A DNA stretch of 64,000 nt from NCBI RefSeq assembly GCF_019097595.1, contig NC_080726.1, positions 18,872,205 to 18,936,204 of the forward strand. The letters are read 5' to 3'. Positions within the stretch are counted from its first letter, which is position 1, and each line of letters starts with the position of its first letter. Position numbers and translations under genes: made by a program. This DNA comes from Hemibagrus wyckioides (lineage: Eukaryota; Chordata; Actinopteri; Siluriformes; Bagridae). The notes beneath the pieces were generated by a model. The model worked only from the letters and a program-made list of their open reading frames with translations. It had not been told where the DNA came from and did no database searches. This document shows positions 1-11,580 of the stretch, piece after piece.

Positions 1-48
1 TTTATTTAATTAATTTCAATACATTTTCTCAGCAGGAAATTGTCACAC

Positions 49-51
49 ACA

Positions 52-106
<55 letters not shown>
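49..106. repeat. (CA)n-(TA)n compound microsatellite
   Basis: A CA run passes directly into a TA run. It ends at the left terminus of the Tc1-like element that starts at 109, so the element appears to have inserted at a TA inside the microsatellite. Confidence 0.9.
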
Positions 107-108
<2 letters not shown>

Positions 109-530
109 CAGCTCTGGAAAAAAACAAGAGAAAAAAAAAGAGACTACTGCAAAATAATCAGTTTATGTTTTTTTCTTACAGGTGCATGTATTGGTGTGAT
201 GAACAGTTTTGTTTCATTTTTGCTGTATATAATATAACTATTGTTATTTAGAGTGTATATTTAAAGGAAATGACAACACATTAAAATAACCCAAGATCAT
301 GCAGTATTTGCAGAGCTTTAATAACTCAAATAAAACAAAATGCAAATCATTTGTAAACAAATTGTGTTAATGCTTTGGCTAAATAACATTAAGAAATCAG
401 TATTTGGTGGAATAACCCCAATTTGCATGCGTTTTGGCTCGATGCTCTCTGCCAGTGTATCACACTGCTGTTGGGTAATTTTATAACACTCTTTTTGCAA
501 AAAAGGTCTCTTATTTTTTTTCCAGAGCTG
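109..530. mobile_element. Non-autonomous Tc1/mariner-like element
   Basis: The ends are inverted copies: the left begins CAGCTCTGGAAAAAAA and the right ends TTTTTTTTCCAGAGCTG, each next to a TA or TA-like step. The interior includes a stretch around 395-470 with the wording typical of Tc1 3' regions (a 'TTTGGTGGAATAACCCCAAT' phrase), but there is no usable transposase frame. At about 420 bp it is a deletion derivative of a larger Tc1-like family common in fish. Family membership is from memory of such elements; the inverted ends are seen directly. Confidence 0.75.
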
Positions 531-535
531 CATAC

Positions 536-566
<31 letters not shown>

Positions 567-814
567 GTGTGTGTACAACATCTTCATCTGTGCCTGACCT
601 TGATTTTATCATCAGAATGTTTATAGTAAGACATCCTGACACTGTGAACGTCTAAACATCTATTTTATCATGTCACAGCTTGGCAGACGCACGCTCATAT
701 ACAGCACAGACTGAATCCATGTACAAAACTTTCATTTCCTGTCCCACAAAAAAGTCATTAAACTACCGAAATACTACAAACTGTGCTGCAGAAGCAGCTG
801 TGTGACTGTAGGTC
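531..814. other. No gene seen
   Basis: A short TG repeat at 536-574 is followed by unique AT-rich sequence. I see no coding or RNA signal. Confidence 0.5.
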
Positions 815-1114
815 AAATTCATATTCAAATTTTATTTGTCACATACATTTACATACACAGTACGACATGCAGTGAAATGTTTTTTCACGACTGTCCGGCA
901 TGTAAACATTTATAAAAAGTATGTTAGAAAGAGATCCATAAAAAATAAAGATAAAAATAAAACTAGAGTATCTTAAAAGTATAAAAATAGAAAATAGAAA
1001 TTAAAGTAAAATAAGATAATATAGATAAAAAAAATTAAATAAAATATGAAAATGTAAGTGTAAATACAAATTTAATATAAATAAAAAATAAAATATGAAA
1101 ATAGGTGCAAGTAG

Positions 1115-1206
<92 letters not shown>

Positions 1207-1610
1207 ATATATACATACACAAACAAAGTGATAAATACACATATATACACATAAATGCAGACATGAACATGAAGGGATGTACAGTATGTGTATATGGCAT
1301 ATATTGATCAGTGTTTATCATTAAAGTGTCCATGTGCTGGAATAATTGTATAAAGTGACTTGTGCCAGTCCAGTGTCAAAGTGTCGGTTTGTGCAAATGT
1401 GCGAGATTGGGCAAAGTGATGAAAAGTGATGAAAAAAAGCAGAGAGAGTCCCTGTATCCGTATCAGGATCTAGGTGTTTCCTGGTTCAGACTCCGAATGG
1501 CCTGCGGGAAGAAGCTCCTCCTCATTCTCTCTGTGTTTGCCTTCATGGAGCGGAAGCGCTTCCCTGAATGCAACAGAGAAAAGAGTCCATTGTTGGGATG
1601 TCAATGTCGA
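815..1610 (+). repeat. Interspersed repeat with internal (TA)n
   Basis: The first 70 bases (TTTTATTTGTCACATACATT onward, then ACAGTACGACATGCAGTGAA) recur in reverse orientation at 33985-34065. A related design (TTTATTGTCACTTCAACC then CAGTACACAGTGAAGTGAAA) opens the insertion at 32000. The 3' half (1440-1600) carries the phrase CCTGCGGGAAGAAGCTCCTC, which I recall from multicopy fish repeats. No transposase or reverse transcriptase frame is present. The class is not determined. Confidence 0.6.
1119..1198. repeat. (TA)n microsatellite, about 40 units
   Basis: An almost pure AT/TA dinucleotide run of about 80 bp lies inside the interspersed repeat. Apparent tyrosine/isoleucine reading frames here are artefacts. 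Confidence 0.95.
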
Positions 1611-1619
1611 TGTCATGTC

Positions 1620-1935
1620 AAGCTACAAGCTGATCAGGATTTAAAAATAGCTAAGCTACAGCCAAGCTACCTATTTTAGATAAAGTGGCTATCTACACAT
1701 TTAGCTAGCTTTAGTACTTTTAGCTTGTTAGTAAGCTACCCATGATTAAAATAATTAACCTGCAGCTAAACTACCCTTTTCGATAAAGTAGCTAGCTATA
1801 GTTTCTTTAGTACTTTAGCTAGCTAGCTATATGGCACAATCTACTCAGGATTTAAAATATCTAAGCAACAACCAAACAACCTACGTTTTTCTTATGAAGT
1901 AGCTAGCTACACTCCACAAAAGCTGCTCTACTTTT
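1620..1935. repeat. AGCT-rich imperfect tandem repeat
   Basis: Two diverged copies of a roughly 220 bp unit each start CAGGATTTAAAA(A/T)AT and run through AAGTAGCTAGCTA-type phrases (1637 onward and 1848 onward). The GTAGCTAGCTA wording is typical of hAT-like fish repeats. The class is inferred. Confidence 0.45.
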
Positions 1936-2385
1936 CATCAGCATAAACATTTTACAGATTGATGCTGAAACCTGACGGAGAGGGAAGGTTTCTCAGAGAA
2001 ATAGAATTTGTAATTGTTGGAAAATCAGAACAAATGTATACATTTATTTGGACAGTTCATTTTTAACCAGTTTTTATTCTTTCCTAGCTTAATCATAGCT
2101 AGAATAAATATTACTGTGGCATTTTAAAATATATATATATATATATATATTTCTTATTTTAAAAAACTGTTTTTTTCCTGTTAGTTTTATTATTACAGCG
2201 TCATAATGACAGGCTGCACTGCTCCTGAAATCTCTGCTCTGTGACGTGAGCAAATATATATCAAAAATATATATCATTGACCTACATAGTAATGGAAGAG
2301 CAAGCGCGATTTCTACATCACAGATGAAGTGAACACCAATTAGACTTGTTTTTTATTTTATTTAGATTAAAGCAGAAGTATTACC

Positions 2386-2400
2386 GGCGCCCTCTGGTGG
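2386..2400 (-). promoter_or_regulatory. CTCF-like motif (left of pair)
   Basis: Read on the minus strand this is CCACCAGAGGGCGCC, which fits the vertebrate CTCF core CCASYAGRKGGCRS at every position. Occupancy is unknown. It could be a chance match or belong to a repeat. Confidence 0.5.
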
Positions 2401-2435
2401 ACAACAGGCGATATTTTGTTTTTGTTATATTTCTA

Positions 2436-2451
2436 GCCACCAGATGGCGCC
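2436..2451 (+). promoter_or_regulatory. CTCF-like motif (right of pair)
   Basis: GCCACCAGATGGCGCC contains CCACCAGATGGCGC, again a full match to CCASYAGRKGGCRS. It points away from the first motif, 35 bp off, giving a divergent pair. Confidence 0.5.
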
Positions 2452-3759
2452 ATTGCGAAGGTGGCTTTCCAGATTACCACAATAATATGCTGAGATTTGC
2501 GGCGAGGATGGAGGTAGAATGATGTGAATGGGTTTACCTGATTAATTGATCTTAAATCTGATCATTTATTTATACAATAAACACAAATATGTATACACTG
2601 CACTTACTTATACATTATTAATACTTTATACGTGTATAAAATGTATGGATACGAATCTATATAGTGTATATACTATTATAATGAAGTATTATAAAAAAAT
2701 ATTTACATAGATGCCAGTGTCATCACTTGGGACAGGAAACATTTTTGACCGGAGGAGATGAATGCTGACTCTCCAGGTGTATATATTTACAGCATTAAAG
2801 TAAAGTATAAAAGTAAAGTATAAAAGTCGCTCCATATTTGCATAAAGCTCAACTTGTTTTATGCAAATATGGACACGCCCACATCTAGCCGCTAACGGTC
2901 ACCGTCACTGAACATGTATGATATCCTCATACATACTGATATAATATTCACCTGTATAGGTGAAAGTAGTGAGAGACTCGGGGAGGAGGCGTGGCCTAAA
3001 CTCTTATACCTTTATACCTTTTATGGTTATTTTTAAAGGTGTGGAATGTCCAAGAAACAAGTTAGCGTTTATGTTAGAGCAGTTATAGACAGACGGACCC
3101 TCAGCAGAATATTCTCAAAAATCTTGTGAAGATTAAGCTCAAAATCCTCTGGTAAACTGGCATGAGGTAAACAATGGAGTAACACATTTATAGTTACTTT
3201 TATCTTTATTGAATATGCTGTTTTACTAATTTAAAGAAATGTTATTAATAATGTTACATATTATTATCATCATCAATAATAATTATCATCAATAATAATA
3301 ATAATAATAATAAGTATAATTATAACACCATCATCATCATTATTATCATCATCATCATTATCATCATCATCATCATTATTATTGTTATTGTTATTGTTAT
3401 TGTTATCTTTATAGTATTAGCCTTATATTTAATAAAGCATGCATTGGTGTATCGTCTGCAGCGATACACCACTGAGATGGTGAGGAAGTGTTTCATTTCA
3501 CTCTGGCTAAATCAAATCAAATCAAATTAAACAAACAATTTTTAAGAGAGCGGTTTGTGAATGGCAAAAGAAAGTCTCGATGTTTACATATGAATTTTTG
3601 TCGAATGGACCGGAATATTGTTCCTCAAGACATAGATTTTGCGAAAATGTGAAGAATGTGGGATCTTGATTGACGTTTTGGCATTCCTCTGACCTCTGAC
3701 CCTTTGCTCTCACCCATGACAAAAACCCAGCTGAGACCTGTGATTGCTGATTGCGAAAC

Positions 3760-3803
<44 letters not shown>

Positions 3804-4319
3804 TCTTCCTCTCTCTCTCCCCTCTGGTGATTTGACCTCTGAGAGATGCATGACCTCTGACCCTGAACCACGGACCAATCGGAGGTCTGCTTGAATTCCG
3901 GGAAGCCAATCAGCATGCAGATTCCACAAAACGAGTAATATTGCATAACCTGAGACGGAATGTGACATCAGACTGGAATTAATAAAATAATGCAGAAGGG
4001 TTTGTACGTTAAGCCAGCATATACACACACACAAACACACATGCACACATAAAACACACACACACACACACACACACATAAAACAGACAGTCTGTCAGCA
4101 ATGGACAACATGAAGACACAAAACAAATACTGAAATTCCAAGACTTTCAAGCAACAGCTGTCCCCTTTGACACACACACAGACACACACACATACACACA
4201 CACATACACACTTTTAGCCTCTAGGTGTTTCTCTCCTTTCTTTCTCTGTCTCTTTCTCAAGCACTCCTAATTGGCCACACGCTGAGTAATGTGACCAATG
4301 GGCTGCTGTGCTGGCGTTC

Positions 4320-4351
<32 letters not shown>

Positions 4352-4379
4352 CAGCCTGAGTGTGTGAGTGTGCTCAGGA

Positions 4380-4537
4380 GCTGATCAGGGTATCTCAGGC
4401 TCCCTGTGTCCTGTACAGAAAGAGTTTTTGGAAGACTCTGACTCGCTGAGTTACAGTTGGACCTACAATTCTACTAAAGTTTAGACTTTCAACTTTTGGG
4501 ACAAAAGACAGAGCAGCATCCAGAGGAGACCAGAGAG
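4380..4537 (+). other. Candidate non-coding exon with donor
   Basis: After a (GT)n run, a non-repetitive stretch ends CCAGAGAG|GTGAGAG, a strong donor at 4538. It has no long frame. It could be a distal 5' exon of kcnj13, which lies downstream on the same strand, or of an unseen transcript. This is weak and rests on the donor and base composition alone. Confidence 0.2.
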
Positions 4538-5165
4538 GTGAGAGACACCATATCTCTACACACATACAGATGTGGACATGTCGTTATGTCCAAAAAGAAA
4601 AATAAATTTAGGAAATATTAGTGATGGAGAAACATCCTTATTGATAATCTTATATTTGTGAAGGCACTAAAACAAAACGGTAAGAAAGTGAAATGATCTG
4701 CATCTGTTTTAAAATAACATAACGTTTCTACATTATATAATATATATTTATAAGTTATAAAGTTTGACTTTGTGTAAAATTCTAGATAATTAAAAATGCC
4801 TGAACAAAAAGTATTTGAAATAACAGTGTAAACAATTTTTTTACACTTTCATTTTTAATTTTATTTAAAATAATGTTTTGCAATTCTACCTCACTAAAGA
4901 AAACCTGGTTATGAATATTATCAATTTAAAAAGAGTATTTAAAAGTAAAAAATGTAAGCTGTAGTCCAAACTATTGGTTTAAAAAGAAAAATACAATATA
5001 GTAAAATCTAGGCTAGTAGAAAAAGTGCATTATTGTTTTGTTTTGTTTTTTTAGAGGGGGGGTACAAATAAATTGCTCAAAATTTAAGGAGGACTCATAA
5101 AAAGGCTGATATCTGATTTGCCTATGACAATGAAACAAACTTTTAAAGAACAAATGAAATGTTTT

Positions 5166-5490
5166 GGGGGCAGTATGGTGGCTTAGTGGTTAGCACTGTT
5201 GACTCACAGCAAGAAGGTCCTGGGTTTGAATCCTGGGTTTGAACAGGCAGGGGGCCTTTCTGTGTAGAGGAAAGGGTGGGTTATTCAGGTTTCCTCCCAC
5301 AGTCCAAAAACATGTACATTCGGTTGATTAGTAATTCTAAATTGCGTGTGTGTGTTTGTCTGTCTATATGTGGCCCTGTGATGGACTGGTGACCTGTCCA
5401 GGGTGTACCCCTGCCTTTTGCCCAATGTGTGCTGGGATAGGTTCCAGCAGAGCTAATTAGGATTAAAGCAGGTATAGACGATGGATGGAT
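5166..5490 (+). repeat. tRNA-derived SINE-like element, full copy
   Basis: The 5' end reads GGTGGCTTAGTGGTTAGCAC (A-box-like) and GGGTTTGAATCC (B-box-like). It passes through CCTCCCACAGTCCAAAAACA and ends in the tail GATGGATGGATGAA. Other copies lie at 53865-54108 and, reversed, at 60999-61258, with 3' fragments at 48150-48262 and 53418-53545. The pol III-type head and simple tail support a SINE. Confidence 0.7.
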
Positions 5491-7068
5491 GAAATGGTTT
5501 GGATTTGTGAAATTTTTGTGTTTTTTTTTTTTAATTTTTAAAAATGTAGTAATGTAATGTAGTAAATGTAATAATTTACTGTGATAAATGCAGCACAGAG
5601 GTCTGAAGTTTAATGTTGAAGCACTTAAATATTAATTAGAATGAATAAATATTAGAAATTGTTATAAATATTACACACCAGAGTTTAATGTTGACACTCA
5701 AATGCTCAAGTGATCAATTATAGCCAGACTTGCTAGAAAACACTGGACCTCTGCCAATCAGGATCGAGTATTTTCCCTAACCATCTTACATGAGTGATTG
5801 TTATGTGAAGTCCAGCATCCTTTTTTTAAACCTGGAACAAGTTCAAGCACCTCGCAGTTCGCTCAGGCGTTAAATGTGCAGTTTATTGAGCTAAACCATA
5901 ATAATCATGTGTGTTAGCTAAATATAGAGTCTGGAAGGAAAGGCGGTCGAGGAAACATCCAAAATGTAAACAGGAATAAAAAAAACCCCACAGAAAATAT
6001 CTATAAAATTTAAAAATTTTGGAAACTCTTAAAAATAAGGTAAATATTTCAACTCGTCAACAAAAATATGACACATATAATCATAAGATTATTTTAGGTA
6101 AATGTACCACACACACACATACACACATATATATTTAAGAATATTATAATAATTTTTTTTTTTTTTAAATTGTGCTTTTTGACCAGTAAAACTAAAGTTT
6201 CTGTTTTTTAAGCTCAAGTTACATTTGGACTTTGTGAAAGTTGTGGATTTTTTTAGTAACGTAGTTCTTGAAAAACAGATATAAAAAACAAAAACAAAAA
6301 AACAATTGTGTTGTTGGAAAAATTGGCAAACTGCTGTAGTATCAAAGGAATAAAACACTAAAATATTCAACTTTAAGGTGGTAACAGTGACCCTGCTTTG
6401 AATTGGATCATGTTGTGGATTATTTTCCTATAACAGCACTTCCCTAAGTGTCCCCAAGACTTTTGTTGTGTGATTGTTGTAGCCAAAAACGCTTGATTTT
6501 TTTTTTTAGCATTTTTCAAAATTTGTGGCATCATTTTGCTTTTGGGGGGGGAAATCTGGGGTGTTTAATTTTTGGTAATAATTCCTCAGAATATTGTGAA
6601 GTTTGCTTGATTTTGTGGAATTTTATGCGATTGCAAAGTCAAGAAATCCTGAAGGGGCTGAACTGTACAAGCTGAATGTACAACGTTCCAGCAGTTTAGT
6701 TTCTTGACGGCTGATTCCAGTGTTTTACAACTTTTGTTTGTGTAAATCTGATCCTAAGAAACAACACAAACACAATTTGAGGATCACTTTTGCGACAGAA
6801 CATGTCTTATTCTTTACACCTTTTTTCTTATTTGCTGTATCATTTTATTATTTAATCTTAATTTCATTGAATTAATACAGTATACAGTATACTATATATA
6901 TTAATACAGCATATTACTGTTAGTTTTGGTTATTGCTTGGTTAGTAAAGCTTTTGTTGTAATGCATAAATGTAGTGTGAGGGATTCCCCCCCCCTTTTTT
7001 TGTTGTTATTTCAGACCGATTTGAAGATGCGTAACATAGACAAAATCATTTATCTTTACTAATTGTAT

Positions 7069-7099
<31 letters not shown>

Positions 7100-8572
7100 T
7101 TCATTAATTCATTTAATGAATCAAGTCGTTTCGGAAAAAAATAACATGGTACATTCTACATAATAAGTAATTAGCATGATGTTACACCAGAATTATCATT
7201 ACAGCATCCTGTAGGTAATCTGAAAATAACAGAAATTCTGAATGAATTGAAATTCTTCCCCAAATAAACTAAATAGAGTGAATTAAGCCTAACCTTAATC
7301 CTAGATTGTTATAAGACTCAGCTACTAGATTTACAGTAAACATTAAGATTAGGCAGACTGCAGGCAAAACCTAGCATCAGATAGCATCTTCTGAACAAGT
7401 AACCTTAAACTTAGCTAACTAGCTGGTTTGTGACATCATACAGTTTCAACAAAAATCACAAAACGCTACAAAATACAAATTCTGATAGTAAGTAATTCTA
7501 TATCTGTCATGAACCAGCAGGAAACCGTGTGCCATATCTTTTTTAGTGATGTGCCTTTTGTGTATGAGTCGACTCGCCTACATGAGCTCTTTTTTTTCTT
7601 TATTAGTTGGGCGTTCTTTCAGCTTCAGTAGCTGTTTCGCTTCCACAGAAACTGTATTTCAGCATTTGGGCTGTTTGTTTAAAAGATTCGACTCGAAAGA
7701 TTAGACACTGAAGAATCAACTTGAAAGTATCGACTCGTTGTTTCACTGAGTCAAGTGAGCATTAAAAGAGGCTAAATGAATTAATTGGCTAATTGATACT
7801 TTAAGTTTTAAGAGATTAGTTTAGAAGCTGTGGGTAGAAATTAAGTTTGGAAGAAATAAAATTTAAGTGAAATGGTTTATAAAGACTGTAGAGCTTTGTA
7901 GTGCTGAACTGCATACTTTGTGTTAAATATGGCAAAATTCTCCAGTGCTGTTGGTGAATTAAATAGTGTGTACTCTACTGTACTATGTATTGTTTGGGAC
8001 ACAGCTTTTAAATCAAGATATATATATTTATTAAAATATAATTGCAAATATTTGATCAGTACTATTTGTAGTCTTATTTGTAGGAACTCTTTATCTTCCA
8101 AATATTTACATATTCAGCTCTAAGCATGTACAATAATAATTTTAGTTAGTTATTAGAACATTTTGAGAGCTTTCATTCCTGAGTTTTACAGAAGCAGAAC
8201 ACATTAGCTTGAAGTTGGCGATATTTATCGGCTCCTTGGTTTGACTTTGATATTAGTGTGTTCATTTACTCCACTAAAAACTGAAACGATTCAAAAACAT
8301 ACCTCGTTTTTAAAACTGTTGGAACCAACAGTTGCTGATGCAGTAAAATTTCATTTAGTACGATATTTAATGAAAACAGATTTAAAATAATACACCACAT
8401 TCATATTCTCAGGAAAAAGGTGTCTACTACAGAAAGAAACCATGTCCCCGTGAGACAGGGAAACATGTTCATATAATTAAGTGTCATCATCTCCCAAACA
8501 TTTAGCGTTCAACATAATGAATGATCAAACCTGATTATTGGATTGTTTTATTAGTTAAAATCGAGAGCTAGA
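5491..8572. other. AT-rich intergenic DNA, no gene seen
   Basis: This is AT-rich with short homopolymers and an (ATTT)n run at 7063-7100. Around 7560-7760 there are several ACTCG/GACTC phrases, similar to those at 27600-27690, suggesting a decayed DNA repeat. No frame is convincing. Confidence 0.55.
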
Positions 8573-8825
8573 GGGGCAGTGGTGGCTCAAGTGGTTAAGG
8601 CTCTGGGTCACTGACCGGAAGATCAGGGGTTCAAGCCCCAGCACTGCCAAGTTGCCACTGTTGGGCCCTTGAGCAAGGCCCTTAACCCTCTCTGCTCCAG
8701 GGGCGCCGTATCATGGCTGACCCTGCGCTCTGACCCCAACCTCCAAGGATGGGATATGTGAAGAAAGAATTTCACTGTGCTGTAATGTATATGTGACAAA
8801 TAAAGGCTGTTTCTGTTTCATTTCA
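8573..8825 (+). repeat. tRNA-derived SINE
   Basis: A head with GGTGGCTCAAGTGGTTAAGG and GGGGTTCAAGCCCC matches pol III A and B boxes. The body contains TTGGGCCCTTGAGCAAGGCC and the end reads TGTGACAAATAAAGGC. A diverged relative lies at 26107-26289. I recall this type as abundant in catfish and other otophysans. Confidence 0.75.
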
Positions 8826-9739
8826 GCTGATTGATTAACCAGTTAATTGGGAATGTAGTGTGAAAGTTGTTAGTGTGTATATTTTTAGCGCTAGTCGTGT
8901 AATGAGTGTAAAGACGCATGTACAGAGTCGTAGCTTTAGGAAATGAGGATTTAACTGGTGAAATTTACAATCTCTGAAACACACTTGCTGATCTGATTAA
9001 GGACTAAATCCCATTAAGCACTATCTGATTAAGAATTGATTCAATCCATTTGTTGCATTTAAGTGTTAAACACCTCCATATCTACTGATATCTAGGGAAA
9101 GCTCCTAAGCTACAGTAACTAATCACAGTTGATAAATACGTTACAAAGATCAGTCAGTAGATCAGTCAGTCGGTATTGACCACCATTGTGTGTTTAAACG
9201 AGCAGCTACAGGAGCAACTGTTCTGACTAAAATCTAGAATAAAAGTTTAATCTGTTGCCTAGTATTTTATATCTTCACTCCAGTTTGTTTTAGAATGTAA
9301 AGTTTAGATGTAGATCTATATAATCAATTATAGTATAGTTCCTGATATTTACTGCACTTCATTCAGACAAAGGCTTTACATGTATATGTAAGATTTCAGG
9401 GCCTTTTTTGGTTCTTTTGTTCCTTTATAATGAACACATGCATCATTATCATCATCATCATCATCATCGTCATTAGCAACCTGAATATCCTACAGGAGAG
9501 ACATACTGTATATTTAATCATTATCTTATAATGATATGAATCACATATCCATTTCAAAAACTGTTCTATGAGTTAAAGCATGATCTCTCAGGAATAGTGT
9601 GGAACTTCTCCTCATGTACAAAAAAACCCCCAAAAAAACCCATATTAAAAATAAATAAATAAAAGTCTGAATTTTTATATTAGTGTGAAGCTGTGAAGAG
9701 CTTCATGTAGTGCAAAAATCGTAAAATAAATAAATAAAT

Positions 9740-9793
9740 AAATAAAAATAATAATAATAATAATAATAATAAAGGTAGCACAAGGCCTTTTCA

Positions 9794-9834
<41 letters not shown>

Positions 9835-9880
9835 TAACAATAACAATAACAATAACAATAATAATAATAATAATAAAGTA
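9740..9880. repeat. (AAT)n / (AAC)n triplet repeat
   Basis: AAT units, briefly interrupted at 9772-9796 and by AAC units at 9830-9856. The poly-leucine and poly-tyrosine frames on the minus strand are products of this repeat. Confidence 0.9.
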
Positions 9881-9942
9881 AGGCAGTTATCATCATAATA
9901 CAGCATTGTAATTGTTATTTTTAAAATGATTTCTAAATTATA

Positions 9943-9943
9943 T

Positions 9944-9988
<45 letters not shown>

Positions 9989-10050
9989 ATAATAAAACAC
10001 TATAGAAATTTTCACTTTGCCAGAGGAAAGAAATTTCCTCATGACCACAG

Positions 10051-10088
<38 letters not shown>

Positions 10089-10095
10089 ACACACG
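9943..10095. repeat. Facing (GT)n and (CA)n tracts
   Basis: GT at 9945-9987 and CA at 10052-10094 are complementary and separated by about 65 bp, so the strand could fold on itself. Confidence 0.85.
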
Positions 10096-11309
10096 TTTGT
10101 CTTACTATCCTTTATATGCATTAACCTTAAATCTAACCTGAACCTTAAGATCTCTAAGTTTTATTAATTTACTTTTAATAAAACTTCTCACAAAGTCAAA
10201 TCTGAAAGATCTTTATGGGGACGTTTGGTCCATCAACATATATATAAAAGCACACACACACACACACAAAAATCTAAGACAAACCACTGATCCCCAGGGC
10301 ATACATTCTGCATATGTGCATGTGTGTATGACAATCACATGGTCTGCTGAAAGACAATGACCACTGTGTGTGTGGTGTGTGTGTGTGTGTGTGTGTGTGT
10401 AATACGTGGTACAGTAATTTGAATTTATAGCTACATAGATGAGTATTTGAAACCAATACTGGAACAAAACACACACACACACACAGCCAAGTCAAATAGA
10501 CACCTGTAGCCTAAAGTTTCCATTCACACTCAGGGCAACAGTCATAATAGTGAATTGGTGACTAAACAACACACAAACACACACACACACACCTGCATAA
10601 TCCTGCATTATACATTACACAAACTAACATGAATGTATCACTGTGCATTCATGCAGAGAACACACACAGTTCATTCACACTGAACACAAACACATTTAGA
10701 TCACATTTCATAAAGCAGAGTTAAAATCATTTGTAACATCACAACCCCAGAGTCTTTAATTCTTTGGAAAATGTATCAGTGATCACTGAGAGAATTAGAG
10801 AGAACTAAGAGAGTTAACTGTTCAGTGAATGACACGTTACGCTTTTATCCATTTGAGGTTGTATTTAACTTTGTGGAACATCTGCAGAACAAGCCAGCTA
10901 TAAAAGACAAGAAAAGTGTCATGTCACGGAGAAGCATATTTAAATGAGCACATATTTAAATGTGTTTATCATTAGATTGAGATTATTGGCATGTCCACCA
11001 TGTAAATGCTACATAAACTATAACATAGCGCAATAATATAAACCTGTGGGCTGCTTTTTTAGAAAATTAATCAACATCTTCTGACATGTCAGATTTGAGA
11101 ATTCCACTCATTGTTTGCCATAAATCAAATATTCTAACAATTATAATTAAAAGAGAATCGAAAGCTTAAGCACTTCGAGTTGATACTCGTCCAGCATCAT
11201 GCCTCAGAGGCCTAAGGATTCACACGAGTCCATTTTGCCGTGATTTTTCCACGCTAAGCGAGTTCCATGCTGTATGGCCCAGCAGGCAGCCCGGGTAAAC
11301 ATTAGCTCA

Positions 11310-11580
11310 GCTGCGTGTGTCTGACAGATGCCGAGGAGCAGGGTCAATCGTTTCACTCGTTCTTTTTTTCTAGCCTTTTTTTTCCATCCGTCACTCTCTG
11401 CTCGCCTCCGCAGGCCCTGCAAGAGGGACTCGGAAACCTGGCTCAAGAACGGACAAGTGCAAGCAGCAATTGTTCAGGAACACACAAGAAGTTCTGCAAC
11501 TCAACGACATGCTTAGCAAATATTAGAGAGCTGGAACCGGGTCAGGAAACGCGCTCGTAATGCTGTACACAGTGGTCACA
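11310..11580 (+). other. Possible exon or decayed gene fragment
   Basis: A GC-richer, non-repetitive patch in AT-rich DNA. A pyrimidine tract ends CGCCTCCGCAG at 11402-11412, a good acceptor. The following bases are open for about 30 codons in one frame (product starts PCKRDSETWLKNGQ) and longer in another. I recognise no family. It could be a UTR exon, a pseudogene piece or a chance frame. Confidence 0.25.

Larger units (their letters stand above)
1936..4379. other. Intergenic stretch, repeats only
   Basis: It holds the CTCF-like pair at 2386-2451 (entered separately), mixed ATC/ATT triplet repeats at 3240-3415, a (CT)n tract at 3763-3822 and CA repeats at 4022-4079 and 4172-4209. Frames here are repeat artefacts. 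No gene is supported. Confidence 0.6.

Noticed and set aside
40..237. Open frame over the CA/TA repeat at the left edge
   Set aside because: The product is poly-His/Thr and Ile/Tyr from simple repeats and runs into a Tc1 terminus.
1001..1333. 110-residue Tyr/Ile-rich minus frame
   Set aside because: A translation of (TA)n; no domain or splice context.
3522..4079. 185-residue minus frame with an Arg/Glu run
   Set aside because: Built from CA and CT microsatellites; the unique parts show no family likeness or good start.
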